Below are positions 28,107 to 37,202 of a DNA stretch of 64,000 nt, piece after piece. The translations under genes were made by a program, and so were the position numbers. Origin of the DNA: Flavobacteriales bacterium (GTDB lineage Bacteria > Bacteroidota > Bacteroidia > Flavobacteriales_F > PHOS-HE28); contig JADJCX010000018.1 in NCBI GenBank assembly GCA_016703005.1, positions 7,599-71,598 on the forward strand, written 5' to 3'. The notes under the pieces are model-generated. The model searched no databases, had not been told where the DNA came from, and was given only the letters and a program-made list of their open reading frames with translations. The first letter of the stretch is position 1; every line of letters begins with the position of its first letter.

Positions 28107-28936
28107 CCCGCACCGAACTCGTCTCCATAATCAAGCGCAAGCGCAGCCTGCTGTGTGTGGGTCTCGATACAGAAGCCCATTTGGTGCCTGAGCAATTCCG
28201 CCGTGCCGCCGACCCGGTGCTCGCCTTCAACGAAGCCATCGTCGATGCCACGCATCAGGTGACGGTCGCGTACAAGTTGAACATTGCGTTCTATGAAGCG
28301 CTTGGCGTATCGGGCTGGACCAGCTTGGAGCGTACGGTAGCTGCGATCCGTGCAAAGGGCGATTGTTTCATCATCGCCGATGCCAAGCGCGGCGATATCG
28401 GTAACACCGCGCGCAAGTATGCCGAAGCCTTCTACGACAAGCTCGGGTTCGATGCGGTAACGCTCTCACCGTACATGGGCAACGATAGCGTTACCCCGTT
28501 CCTCGGGCGCCCCGGCAAGTGGGCCATTGTGCTGGGCGTCACCAGCAACGAAGGCGCCATGGATTTCCAGTTCCTGCCTGTCGATGACAAGCAACACCTG
28601 CTCTTTGAACGGGTAATGACCAAGGTGGCGGAATGGGGCTCACCCGGTGACACCATGTTCGTGGTCGGTGCAACGCGCACCGATGTGCTGGCCCAAGCGC
28701 GTGCTGCGGCGCCCGGCCATTTCTTCCTCGTTCCCGGTGTCGGTGCACAGGGTGGCGACCTGAACGCCGTGCTCGACACATGTATGACCAGTGATGGTGG
28801 CTTGCTGATCAACAGCTCCCGCGGGATCCTTTATGCGGGCAAGGGCGAGGCTGCGATCCTGCCTGCCGCTAAGGCCGCTGAAGAACTGCAACAGCAGATG
28901 GCTGCCGGGTTGCAGCGCGCAGGGATCCTCAGCTAG
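28103..28936 (+). CDS. pyrF: Orotidine 5'-phosphate decarboxylase PyrF
   Basis: Decarboxylates OMP to UMP, the last step of de novo pyrimidine synthesis. The 277-residue product belongs to the longer family 2. It has LCVGLDTE at the N-terminus, the catalytic Lys/Asp segment IIADAKRGDIGNTA and a C-terminal INSSRGILYA phosphate-binding loop. Its start overlaps the prfA stop (ATGA), so the two are translationally coupled. Confidence 0.93.
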   Translation: MTRTELVSIIKRKRSLLCVGLDTEAHLVPEQFRRAADPVLAFNEAIVDATHQVTVAYKLNIAFYEALGVSGWTSLERTVAAIRAKGDCFIIADAKRGDIGNTARKYAEAFYDKLGFDAVTLSPYMGNDSVTPFLGRPGKWAIVLGVTSNEGAMDFQFLPVDDKQHLLFERVMTKVAEWGSPGDTMFVVGATRTDVLAQARAAAPGHFFLVPGVGAQGGDLNAVLDTCMTSDGGLLINSSRGILYAGKGEAAILPAAKAAEELQQQMAAGLQRAGILS

Positions 28937-29019
28937 GATTTTCAACTCTTCGTTCTGTTCACCATCTTGGCAAGGATGGTCCCGACAATTTTCCGTCAAC
29001 ACTGGCCGAGCCACCGCGT

Positions 29020-30315
29020 TTGGCCTCCTTTCCGCACGGCGAGGATCTGTTGCAGTTCATCTGGGAGCAGCAACTGTTCACGCGTGAAGCCTTGCGCACG
29101 GTGGAGGGACATACATTGGAGATCGTGAAACCCGGAAGGCTGCAACCGAACTCCGGTCCCGACTTCCACGATGGTCGCGTTCGGTTCGATGATCAATTGC
29201 TGGTGGGCAACATCGAGATCCACGTGCAGGCGAGCGAGTGGTTCGCGCACCGTCACCATGAGGACCCGGCATACGACAACGTGATCTTGCACGTGGTACA
29301 CACCCACGATATGGATGTGCGCACGAGCAAGGGTGGCCGTGTACCCACGCTTGCGATCGGCGAACGCATCAGTGGCAGCAGCTTGGCCGCATACGAGCAA
29401 TTGATGCGCAACAAGGCTTGGGTGCCTTGCGCCAACAGCATCGCTCAGGTTGATCGGCAGCGCATTGGGTTTTGGTTGGAACGCTTGCTCGTGGAGCGGT
29501 TGGAACGCAAGACCAAGGACGTGGAGGCCTTGTTCAAGCACCTCGGGAACGATGAAGCTGAAACATTCTACCAGCAGTTGGCCGGTGGTTTCGGTTTCAA
29601 GGTGAATGCGGAACCCTTCGGTCAACTGGCGCGCACACTTCCATTGAAGACCCTGTTGAAGTACCGCGACGACCCGTTCCGGACGGAAGCCTTGGTGCTC
29701 GGCCAAGCAGGCCTGCTGCAAGTGGATTTTGTTGATGCTCATCCGCGTGCCTTGCAGGAAGAATTCAAGGCCATGGCTGTTCTGCACGAACTGAAGCCAC
29801 TTTCTCCCGCGATCTGGAAATTCGGCCGCTTGCGTCCGGCCAACTTCCCAACGGTGCGGCTGGTGCAGTTCGCTCGTTTGTTCACCCACCTCGATGGAGC
29901 CTTCGGGAAACTGCTCGAATGCGATCGTATTGCCGATCTGTTCCCGCTGTTCGATGTGGAATCCGCTGACTACTGGCGAGACCATTGGATGCTGGACGCG
30001 CCTTCCGAACCAACGACTAAGCGGCTCGGTCGCACGGCGGCAGAGTTGCTCATCATCAATGTGGTGGTGCCCTTCCTCTTCGCCATGGGTCGCGTGCGTG
30101 GTAGGGAGGAATTGGTGGAGCGGGCAATGGGACTGTTGGAGCAGCTGCCCGCCGAAGCCAATGTGATCACCCGTGGCTGGGAGAAGCTGGGCATCCCCGC
30201 CACCGCCGCCGCACGCTCGCAAGCCCTTATTGAACTGAAGAACGGTTACTGCGGGCAACGCCGTTGCCTACATTGCGTCATCGGGGCTGAACTGCTCAAA
30301 CGCACCAACCAATGA
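29020..30315 (+). CDS. DUF2851 family protein
   Basis: A 431-residue protein starting at TTG 29020; no ATG is near, and the conserved beginning (HGEDLLQFIWEQQLF) follows at once. Recognisable DUF2851 features are SGPDFHDGRV, VGNIEIHVQASEWF, and a C-terminal cysteine motif GYCGQRRCLHCVIG. The function of the family is not known; the N-terminal pattern has been likened to a nuclease-like fold, which I cannot confirm here. It overlaps the PspC-like gene by 4 bases, so they are coupled. Confidence 0.82.
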   Translation: MASFPHGEDLLQFIWEQQLFTREALRTVEGHTLEIVKPGRLQPNSGPDFHDGRVRFDDQLLVGNIEIHVQASEWFAHRHHEDPAYDNVILHVVHTHDMDVRTSKGGRVPTLAIGERISGSSLAAYEQLMRNKAWVPCANSIAQVDRQRIGFWLERLLVERLERKTKDVEALFKHLGNDEAETFYQQLAGGFGFKVNAEPFGQLARTLPLKTLLKYRDDPFRTEALVLGQAGLLQVDFVDAHPRALQEEFKAMAVLHELKPLSPAIWKFGRLRPANFPTVRLVQFARLFTHLDGAFGKLLECDRIADLFPLFDVESADYWRDHWMLDAPSEPTTKRLGRTAAELLIINVVVPFLFAMGRVRGREELVERAMGLLEQLPAEANVITRGWEKLGIPATAAARSQALIELKNGYCGQRRCLHCVIGAELLKRTNQ

Positions 30316-30542
30316 CCGCACGTCTCAAGACTTTCCTCGAACGCCAAGCCTTCGGCGTTTGCGCGTGGTGGGGCGACAAGCTCAACATCAAGCCGGAGCA
30401 GGTGCGCCTCAGCTTCATCTACCTCGGCTGCATTACCGCAGGCTTGCACCTCGTCGTCTATCTGGTAATGGCCTTCGTGCTCCAGCATAAGGAGCGTATC
30501 AAACGGCCCTTCAGCAAGCGGAGCACGGTTTGGGAGTTGTGA
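30312..30542 (+). CDS. PspC-domain small membrane protein
   Basis: A 76-residue protein with the PspC core: FGVCAWWGDKLNI, then VRLSFIYLGCITAG, then a hydrophobic segment LVVYLVMAFVLQ. One or two transmembrane helices are expected. PspC domains respond to envelope stress in other bacteria. The ATG overlaps the DUF2851 stop. The gene ends 26 bases before an abnormal G/T tract, so its last residues should be checked. Confidence 0.78.
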   Translation: MTARLKTFLERQAFGVCAWWGDKLNIKPEQVRLSFIYLGCITAGLHLVVYLVMAFVLQHKERIKRPFSKRSTVWEL

Positions 30543-30568
30543 CCCCTCGCTGGAATTCATAGTGGCTC

Positions 30569-30712
30569 GGGGGGGGGGGGGGGGGGGGGGGGGGGCCGGG
30601 GGGGGGGTTGGGGGGGGGGGGGGGGGGGGGGGGGGGGCCGGGGGGGTTTTTTTTTTTGGGGGGGGTTTTTTTTTTTTGGTTTTGGGTTTTTGTGGGGTTT
30701 GGGGGGGGGGGC
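30569..30712. repeat. 144-base nearly pure G/T low-complexity tract (possible artefact)
   Basis: Three long G runs are broken only by GTTG, two CC pairs and T runs of about 10 and 12; no base is A. The 316 bases between the PspC stop and the next recognisable coding sequence contain this tract plus about 140 bases of ordinary-looking but uninterpretable sequence. Nothing else in the window resembles it. It could be a failed base-calling segment or a genuine G-rich repeat; the former seems likelier because the next gene also has a scrambled start. Confidence 0.7.
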
Positions 30713-30857
30713 GGTGAATGATTACGGTCGACATCGCCCTTGTTCGGGAAAGGCTCCTGGCAGTCCATCTCCGTTTCTTAGCAGGACCTTTTGCACTGCT
30801 CACATCCAGGGTCGCTTAAAAGCTCTGGGAGATCGAACAACAACTAGCAGGGGAGCT

Positions 30858-32543
30858 ATTGCGGACACCATCATCATAGGCTCAGGCGCTGGCCATTTGT
30901 CGGGGGGCCGCGACATCGGCCCCTGGCGGCTTTCGGCACGCGCTGGCAAGAAGGTGTTGGTGTTGGAGCAACACTACGTCCCCGGCGGCTGGTGCCACAG
31001 CTTCTTCCTCAATGGTCATCGCTTCAGTCCGGGTGTACACTACATCGGTATGATGGGCGAGGGGGAGAGCACGCGCGAGTTGTACGAAGGCCTTGACATC
31101 GCCAACGATCTAGTCTTCTTCCGCATGAACCCTGCGGCCTATGAGCACTGCTGGATCGGCGAGCACCGCATTGATATGCCGGCCGGTATCGACAACCTGT
31201 ACGAGCACTTGGCGCAGCGCTTTCCGCACGAGCGTAAAGGCTTGAAGCGCTACCTCACCACTGTGCGCAACGTGAGCGACCAGTTGCAACTGATCCACCG
31301 CATGAGCGGCTTCCTGGATCACCTCACGATCCCCTTCCGCACGCGGCACTTGGGCAAGTACGGCCTCTTCAGTTTGAAGCGCGTGATCGACTGGCACATC
31401 AAGGATCCCTTGCTGAAGAAGGTGCTCAACGTGCAATGCGGCGATCACGGGTTGCCGCCCAGCCTGGCACCCTTTCCCGTGCATGCTGCCGTGATGCAGC
31501 ACTACTTCGATGGCGGTTACTATCCCATGGGCGGTGGCGCTGGTATCGTGAAGGCGATGACCACGGCGATCAAGAAGCACGGCGGCGTGGTGCGCACCGA
31601 TGCCGGTGTGAAGCGCATTCTATTGGAAGGCGATGGCAAAGCGAAGCGTGCCGTTGGCGTGGAACTCATGAACGGGGAGCGCATCAACGCGTCAACGATC
31701 GTCTCCAATGCCGACCCGCACAAGACGTACATCGGCATGGTGGGGAAGGAGCACTTGGACAACAAGGTGTTGAAGAAGTTGGCGGCCACCCGGTACAGCG
31801 TCACCAGCATCATGCTCTTCGTTACCGTGGACATGGATGTGCGCGCGGCGGGTCTCGATTCCGGCAACATCTGGATGCTGCGCAACGTGGACATGGAAGA
31901 ACTCTTCCGCGACATGTCGCGCACCGACATCCTCACCGATGATGAGTTCCCCGGGGCCTTCATCAGTTGCCCCACGCTGAAGGATCCCACCAGCTTCAAT
32001 GGGCGTTACCACGACATCGAGATGGTGACCTACCTCGACTACAAGGCCTTCGAACCGTTCGAAGGGCTCGGCGAGCGCACGGCCGAGTATGGCACGTGGA
32101 AGGAGCGCATCAAGGAGAAGATGCTGAACGGGTTGGAGCGTGTGCTCCCCGGTGTGCGAGCGCGCATCGTGCAAGCCGAGATCGGAACGCCCATCACCAA
32201 CGAGCACTACGTGCAGAGCACACGCGGTAGCGTCTATGGCACCGAGAAGACGTTGAAGCATGTCGGCCCGTTCGCGTTCGGTGTGAAAGCGCCGATCGAA
32301 GGCTTGTACCTCACCGGGGCCAGCACGCTGACGCATGGCGTGGCGGGTGCATCCATCTCAGGCGTGATCACCGCGGCGGCCGTATTGGGTTGCACTAAGG
32401 ACGACCTGTTGAAGCCCGACCCATCGCAGCGTCTGCGTATCCACGATGCTGAGGATGAAACGACGTGGCCCGAGTGGGTGTGGGTGAAACGTGCCGACAA
32501 ACGCAGGCGGTTCAAGCCCGTCGCCGTTCGTGCTGCAACGTGA
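30858..32543 (+). CDS. FAD/NAD(P)-dependent oxidoreductase, phytoene desaturase / RetSat family (N-terminus damaged)
   Basis: The body matches the carotenoid isomerase / all-trans-retinol 13,14-reductase branch of the phytoene desaturase family: KKVLVLEQHYVPGGWCHSF, FSPGVHYIG, and a C-terminal GLYLTGASTLTHGVAGA FAD-contact segment. The Rossmann start is visible as DTIIIGSGAG, but the following helix is longer than normal and odd (HLSGGRDIGPWRLS before ARAGKK). No convincing start codon lies nearby; 30858 (ATT) is only where recognisable sequence begins. Position next to the G/T tract suggests poor data. It probably saturates or isomerises a polyene; substrate unknown. Confidence 0.75.
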   Translation: MADTIIIGSGAGHLSGGRDIGPWRLSARAGKKVLVLEQHYVPGGWCHSFFLNGHRFSPGVHYIGMMGEGESTRELYEGLDIANDLVFFRMNPAAYEHCWIGEHRIDMPAGIDNLYEHLAQRFPHERKGLKRYLTTVRNVSDQLQLIHRMSGFLDHLTIPFRTRHLGKYGLFSLKRVIDWHIKDPLLKKVLNVQCGDHGLPPSLAPFPVHAAVMQHYFDGGYYPMGGGAGIVKAMTTAIKKHGGVVRTDAGVKRILLEGDGKAKRAVGVELMNGERINASTIVSNADPHKTYIGMVGKEHLDNKVLKKLAATRYSVTSIMLFVTVDMDVRAAGLDSGNIWMLRNVDMEELFRDMSRTDILTDDEFPGAFISCPTLKDPTSFNGRYHDIEMVTYLDYKAFEPFEGLGERTAEYGTWKERIKEKMLNGLERVLPGVRARIVQAEIGTPITNEHYVQSTRGSVYGTEKTLKHVGPFAFGVKAPIEGLYLTGASTLTHGVAGASISGVITAAAVLGCTKDDLLKPDPSQRLRIHDAEDETTWPEWVWVKRADKRRRFKPVAVRAAT

Positions 32544-32602
32544 AAGAGCCGCCCATTTCTGGACGGCCCTCTCGTCACCACTCCTTTCGGAGCCACGTCA
32601 GA

Positions 32603-33199
32603 TCATTCGCACAGCGGGGTGGGAGGAGCGGCTTGCACGCTCCAGCACATGTAGGTTGAAGCAAGGGCATGGGCGGTCCATATGCCACCAGCACCACTGC
32701 AAGTGAACCACGATTGACCGGCGGGCAGCGCTGGCAATACACCGCGCTTGATCCGCAGTTTCAAGCACTGTCCGTTGTTGCCGCTTTTGCGCGGTGTCAG
32801 GTAATATGTGGCGCCACAGGTAGCTGCGTTGGCACCTTTGGTCATGCGGAACCCGCCTTGGTTCGGCACCTCGCCATCGCAAATGCCTACCGGGTAGTTG
32901 CCACCATCACCCACGCGCAACGATGTTGCGTTCTCGGTGCGTATGGTCGACCGTCCAGTGTTGTCGATGTTCGCTTCGAACTCGCCCAGTTCGGCGGCGA
33001 CGTTGCTTACATCGAAACTGTCCCATCCGTTCAAGCCATTGATGAATCGCCCACCCACGGCCTTTGCCATACCATCGTCTCCCACGGTGTTGGTCGTGAG
33101 TTCATCCTGCAGATCTTCCTTGTTGCAACCCACAAGGCTTGCACTTACCGCCGCAACACCCAATAGGATAGCTGCGGTCATCGTCCACTTCGTTCTCAT
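32603..33199 (-). CDS. Hypothetical lipoprotein, cysteine-containing
   Basis: ATG at 33199 gives 198 residues with a lipoprotein signal (MRTKWTMTAAILLG, lipobox SLVGC). The mature part begins with an acidic linker, then a region with GGRFINGLNGWDSFD and about seven cysteines, which may form disulfides in the periplasm or at the surface. I do not recognise the family. It is isolated: convergent with the oxidoreductase and divergent from the RmlD-like gene. Confidence 0.65.
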   Translation of the reverse strand: MRTKWTMTAAILLGVAAVSASLVGCNKEDLQDELTTNTVGDDGMAKAVGGRFINGLNGWDSFDVSNVAAELGEFEANIDNTGRSTIRTENATSLRVGDGGNYPVGICDGEVPNQGGFRMTKGANAATCGATYYLTPRKSGNNGQCLKLRIKRGVLPALPAGQSWFTCSGAGGIWTAHALASTYMCWSVQAAPPTPLCE

Positions 33200-33401
33200 C
33201 GTCTCTCGGTTTTGTTCTGCCAGGCTCCTCCCGGCACAGGGCACTCGTTCATCGAGTGCGGAACAAACCTCACCGCAACGTCCAGGATGGCATCATTGGA
33301 TCCACTCATCCGGTTGTTGGTACCGATGAAATGGGAGACCGACGATGCCGAACCGGAATGAAGACACTCTTTTATTCGCCCGGTTGCGGCATCTTCGCCA
33401 C

Positions 33402-34307
33402 ATGCGCGTCCTCGTTACAGGCAGCAACGGCCTGCTCGGTCAGAAACTCGTTTCCGCGATGCGGAGTGACAAGGATGTGAAGCTCATCGCCACTTCCCGC
33501 GGTGAGGATCGTACGCCGGATCCCGGCGACTATCTCTATTTGTCGCTGGATTGCACCGATGCCGCCGCAGTGAACCGTTGTTTCGACGAAGTGCATCCGG
33601 ATGTGGTGATCCACACCGCCGCGATGACGAACGTTGACGCGTGCGAATTGGATCCGATGAACTGCCAACTGCAGAACGTTACCGCCACCAAGAACCTCGT
33701 GGACGCATCGGTGGTGTGCGGCGCGCACTTCATCCACCTCAGCACCGATTTCATATTCGATGGTGAGGCCGGGCCATACAACGAAGACGACGAGCCGAAG
33801 CCATTGAGCATCTACGGCCAGAGTAAGCTCGATGCGGAGCACGTTGTCATGAACGCCGGTTTGGCGAAGTGGGCCATAGCGCGGACGATCATCGTCTATG
33901 GCGTGGCTCCTGGCCTTAGTCGTAGCAACGTGGTGTTGTGGGCGAAGAGCGCGCTGGAGAAAGGCCAGCCCATCAAAGTGGTGCACGATCAATGGCGCAT
34001 GCCGACGTTGGCAGAAGATCTTGCCGATGGTTGCATCCGCATTGCCACGCGCGGCGCAACGGGCATCTTCAACCTGTGCGGTCCCGATGGCATGAGCATC
34101 CTTGAACTTGTGCAACGTGTTGGCGCATACTTCAAACTCGACACCTCAGTGATCACCGCGATCGACAGTGCGAGCCTGAACCAACCCGCCAAGCGTCCAC
34201 CGAAGACAGGCTTCGTTCTGGACAAGTCGCGCCGGGTGTTGGGTTATGCACCGCGCGGCTTCGAGGCCGGGCTTAATGTGTTGGAACAGCAACTCCAACA
34301 ACGCTAA
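33402..34307 (+). CDS. RmlD-like sugar-nucleotide reductase (extended SDR)
   Basis: ATG at 33402 starts a 301-residue NAD(P)-dependent short-chain dehydrogenase with the N-terminal nucleotide motif TGSNGLLGQ, the STDFIFDG segment and the catalytic YGQSK. Closest in build to dTDP-4-dehydrorhamnose reductase, which makes dTDP-L-rhamnose for surface glycans. No other rml genes are near, so a related SDR role (for example another deoxysugar) is possible. The downstream helix-hairpin-helix gene starts 1 base after its stop. Confidence 0.8.
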   Translation: MRVLVTGSNGLLGQKLVSAMRSDKDVKLIATSRGEDRTPDPGDYLYLSLDCTDAAAVNRCFDEVHPDVVIHTAAMTNVDACELDPMNCQLQNVTATKNLVDASVVCGAHFIHLSTDFIFDGEAGPYNEDDEPKPLSIYGQSKLDAEHVVMNAGLAKWAIARTIIVYGVAPGLSRSNVVLWAKSALEKGQPIKVVHDQWRMPTLAEDLADGCIRIATRGATGIFNLCGPDGMSILELVQRVGAYFKLDTSVITAIDSASLNQPAKRPPKTGFVLDKSRRVLGYAPRGFEAGLNVLEQQLQQR

Positions 34308-34308
34308 C

Positions 34309-35376
34309 ATGCTCCGTGATATGCCCACCCGAGCGAAGCGCGCTTCCAGTTCCTGGTTCAAGCGTTGGTTCGGTTCGGGCAACGCCAAGCCTCAGCAACC
34401 GCAAGACAGTTTCCTCGCCGACCGGCGATCAACGAAAGAAGGAGTGAAGGACCTTCTGAGCCTGCACCGGGGCGAGCGTGGCGCGTTCGGTTTGGCCGCT
34501 GTGGTGTTGCTCACTGTAACCGCGTGGCTCGGCTATCAGCAGTGGTTTCTTCCGCCTGCCCCGATCGATCTCGGCCCGATGACCGTTGAGGTGCAAGCCT
34601 TCGTTACCGAGGAACAGCAGTATGCGTCATCGAAGAAGGAAACACGGATCGCCGCCGACCTTCAACCCTTCGATCCCAACGCGCTCGACCAAGCCGGTTG
34701 GATAGCGCTCGGATTGAGCGAGCGACAAGCTGCCGGCATCATGCGTTATGTGGATCGTGGCGGTCGCTTCCGTTCGAAAGCCGATGTCGCGAAGATGTAC
34801 AGCATCCAACCCGATCAGTTCGCGCAACTGGAGCCGTTCATATTGCTGCCGGACAGTGCTGCACCGCGTTCCCGCGAGCGAGAGAACAAGCAGTGGCCAA
34901 CGCACGAACGATGGGAGAGCAGCGACAGCAGCGATCGGCGGTACGCTGAGCGAAAGGAGGCCGTAGTGGTCGAAGTGAACACCGCTGACACTCTGCTGCT
35001 GGCGGAGGTAAGGGGCATCGGTCCTGCGTTCGCGCGAGGCATTGTGAAGTACCGCGAAAAACTCGGCGGCTATGTGAGCCTCGATCAGCTCAGCGAGGTC
35101 TTCGTGTTGAAGGACAAGCCCGATGCCGTTGCCAAGTTGAAAGACCAACTAGTGCTGGATCCTCTGATGGTGCGCCGCATCAACATCAACACCTGTTCGG
35201 AAGAGGAACTCAGCAGCCACCCGTACATGTGGAAGAAGTGGAGCATCGCCAGAGCCATCATCGCCTATCGCACGTTGCATGGCACCTTCGCCACGGTTGA
35301 AGGCGTGAAAGCCTGTTTGGTGGTGGATGAGGAACTCTACCGGAAGTTGGCGCCGTATCTCACCGTAGGCGAGTAG
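34309..35376 (+). CDS. Helix-hairpin-helix DNA-binding protein (ComEA-like), membrane anchored
   Basis: The start is ATG 34309 or 34321. A basic N-terminus is followed by one transmembrane helix (FGLAAVVLLTVTAWLGY, about residues 60-77). The remaining 250 residues contain three or four helix-hairpin-helix units, each with a VNTADTLLLAEVRGIGPAFARG-like hairpin (core VRGIGPAFARGI) or NTCSEEELSSHPYM. Such proteins bind DNA non-specifically; ComEA homologues do so in DNA uptake. The orientation implies DNA binding outside the cytoplasm, but competence is unproven here. Confidence 0.78.
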   Translation: MLRDMPTRAKRASSSWFKRWFGSGNAKPQQPQDSFLADRRSTKEGVKDLLSLHRGERGAFGLAAVVLLTVTAWLGYQQWFLPPAPIDLGPMTVEVQAFVTEEQQYASSKKETRIAADLQPFDPNALDQAGWIALGLSERQAAGIMRYVDRGGRFRSKADVAKMYSIQPDQFAQLEPFILLPDSAAPRSRERENKQWPTHERWESSDSSDRRYAERKEAVVVEVNTADTLLLAEVRGIGPAFARGIVKYREKLGGYVSLDQLSEVFVLKDKPDAVAKLKDQLVLDPLMVRRININTCSEEELSSHPYMWKKWSIARAIIAYRTLHGTFATVEGVKACLVVDEELYRKLAPYLTVGE

Positions 35377-35404
35377 CGCGAGTGGCTTTCTCGCCCACAC
35401 CGGC

Positions 35405-35412
35405 TAAACTTG
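35405..35412 (+). promoter_or_regulatory. Candidate -7 element TAAACTTG for apt
   Basis: TAAACTTG, one base off TAnnTTTG, lies 12 bases upstream of the apt ATG at 35425 in a 48-base intergenic gap. No obvious -33 TTG at the expected distance. Confidence 0.35.
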
Positions 35413-35424
35413 CGCCCCCGTTCC

Positions 35425-35964
35425 ATGTCCACCGTCGATCTCGAAACTCGCCTGCGCACTGCCATCCGCGCCGTGCCCGATTTCCCGAAGCCGGGTATCC
35501 TCTTCCGCGACATCACACCGGTAATGGAGGACCCTGTGCTCAGCAACGCGGTGCTCGATGGATTGATCATTGGACTGAAAGGCCAGCGCATCGACGCGAT
35601 CGCGGGCATCGAAAGCCGCGGCTTCCTCTTCGGGATGCCCCTGGCCATGCGCCTCGGCGTGCCCTTCATCACCGTGCGCAAGAAGGGCAAGCTGCCGTGG
35701 AAAACGGTGGCTTACAAATACGACTTGGAGTACGGCAGTGCCGAGATCGAAATGCACACTGGCGTGGTGCAACCCGGTATGCGAGTGTTGGTGCACGATG
35801 ATCTGCTGGCTACTGGCGGCACGGCGGCTGCGGCTGCCGAGCTGGTGCGCATGCAAGGCGGCACGGTTGCCGGTTTCAACTTCCTCATTGAATTGTCCTT
35901 CCTCAACGGCGCGCAGCGCCTCGTACCTTATGGCGCGGACATCATCCGCCTTGTCACATACTGA
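35425..35964 (+). CDS. apt: Adenine phosphoribosyltransferase
   Basis: Salvages adenine to AMP using PRPP. ATG at 35425 gives 179 residues. Key segments are DFPKPGILFRDITP at the N-terminus, GIESRGF, and the PRPP-binding loop VLVHDDLLATGGT. Length is typical. The acyl-CoA dehydrogenase gene starts 3 bases after its stop. Confidence 0.94.
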   Translation: MSTVDLETRLRTAIRAVPDFPKPGILFRDITPVMEDPVLSNAVLDGLIIGLKGQRIDAIAGIESRGFLFGMPLAMRLGVPFITVRKKGKLPWKTVAYKYDLEYGSAEIEMHTGVVQPGMRVLVHDDLLATGGTAAAAAELVRMQGGTVAGFNFLIELSFLNGAQRLVPYGADIIRLVTY

Positions 35965-35967
35965 ACC

Positions 35968-37113
35968 ATGCAATTCACCACTTCCGAGAACCAGGTCATG
36001 ATCGCGCAAGCGGTGCGCGACCTCTGCGAACGCAAGATCCGTCCGAACATCATGGAGTTGGACGAGAGTCAGCACTTCCCCAAGAAGCTCTTCACCGATC
36101 ACTTCGGCCCTGCGGGCATGCTCGGTGTGTTCGTGCCGGAGGAGTATGGCGGCGCGGGTTTGGGTTATCACGAGTACGTGGACACCATTGTGGAAGTCTC
36201 GCGCATCTGCGGCAGTATCGGCCTCAGCGTGGCCGCGCACAACAGCTTGGCTACCGGCCACATCAACTATTTCGGCAACCACGAGCAGAAGAAAAAGTGG
36301 CTCACCAAACTCGCCACCGGCGAATGGCTGGGCGCGTGGGCGCTCACCGAGCCCAACACCGGCAGCGACGCCATGCGCATGAAGTGCACGGCGAAGAAAG
36401 ACGGCAAGGATTGGGTGATCAACGGCACCAAGTGCTGGATCACGCACGGCATCAGCAGCGATGTGATGGTGGCTATTGTACGCACCGGCGAACTGCTCGA
36501 TAGCAAGGGCATGACGGCATTCGTCATCGAACGCGGCACACCCGGGTCGAAGGCCGGCAAGAAGGAGAACAAGCTCGGCATGCGTGCCAGCGAAACAGCC
36601 GAAGTGATCTTCGAGGATTGCCGCGTCTCTGAGGACAACGTGCTCGGCAACGTGGGCGAAGGCTTCCAGCAAGCCATGAAGGTGCTCGATGGTGGTCGCA
36701 TCAGCATTGCCGCCCTCAGCCTCGGCATTGCCAAAGGCGCCTTCGATGCCAGCGTGAAGTACGCCAAGGAGCGCCAGCAGTTCGGGCAGCCCATTGCCAA
36801 CTTCCAGGGCATCAGCTTCAAACTGGCCGACATGGCCACGCGCATCGAAGCCGCCGAGCTGCTCATCCGCCAAGCCAGCGACATGAAGAACGCCGGCAAG
36901 AAGATGACCAAGGAGAGCGCCATGGCCAAGTATTACGCCAGCGAGGTAGCGGTGTACTGCGGCAACGAGGGCGTGCAGATCTTCGGCGGCTACGGCTACA
37001 CCAAGGACTTCCCCGTGGAGAAGTTCTACCGCGACAGCAAGCTCTGCACCATTGGTGAGGGTACCAGTGAGGTGCAGAAGATGGTGATCGGTAGGGAGGT
37101 GTTGAAGGGGTAG
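35968..37113 (+). CDS. Acyl-CoA dehydrogenase
   Basis: A 381-residue FAD enzyme of fatty-acid or branched-chain acyl-CoA beta-oxidation. Signature regions: GAWALTEPNTGSD in the middle domain, WITHGISSD, DGGRISIAALSLG, ERQQFGQPI, and the C-terminal catalytic-Glu region IGEGTSEVQKMVIG (Glu in the EGTSE motif). This position of the Glu is that of short/medium-chain acyl-CoA dehydrogenases; the exact chain length is not readable. It is tightly linked to apt, which is probably only positional. Confidence 0.92.
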   Translation: MQFTTSENQVMIAQAVRDLCERKIRPNIMELDESQHFPKKLFTDHFGPAGMLGVFVPEEYGGAGLGYHEYVDTIVEVSRICGSIGLSVAAHNSLATGHINYFGNHEQKKKWLTKLATGEWLGAWALTEPNTGSDAMRMKCTAKKDGKDWVINGTKCWITHGISSDVMVAIVRTGELLDSKGMTAFVIERGTPGSKAGKKENKLGMRASETAEVIFEDCRVSEDNVLGNVGEGFQQAMKVLDGGRISIAALSLGIAKGAFDASVKYAKERQQFGQPIANFQGISFKLADMATRIEAAELLIRQASDMKNAGKKMTKESAMAKYYASEVAVYCGNEGVQIFGGYGYTKDFPVEKFYRDSKLCTIGEGTSEVQKMVIGREVLKG

Positions 37114-37146
37114 GTGGGGGCTGAGAGACGATTCTTCAATGTGCAA

Positions 37147-37176
37147 TTGCCCGGATCAATCCCCCGCCTATATTTG
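37147..37176 (+). promoter_or_regulatory. Promoter of rpsU: TTG, 19-bp spacer, TATATTTG
   Basis: A perfect TAnnTTTG (-7) at 37169-37176 and a TTG (-33) at 37147-37149, separated by 19 bases, which matches the Bacteroidota primary sigma consensus. The predicted transcript start lies about 20 bases before the rpsU ATG at 37203. Confidence 0.7.
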
Positions 37177-37202
37177 CCGCCCCATTACAGAAAACGACGC
37201 GC

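Noticed and set aside
30553..30735. Vector-derived sequence, suggested by GAATTC at 30553 and GTCGAC at 30725 flanking the G/T tract
   Set aside because: Two six-base sites can occur by chance and no known vector sequence was recognised around them.
30246..30803. Minus-strand open frames coding for long proline and lysine runs
   Set aside because: They come only from the G/T tract read in reverse; no start context or family.
35404..37146. 580-codon minus-strand open frame opposite apt and the acyl-CoA dehydrogenase
   Set aside because: It crosses two convincing plus-strand genes and has His/Leu/Ala-rich, featureless sequence.
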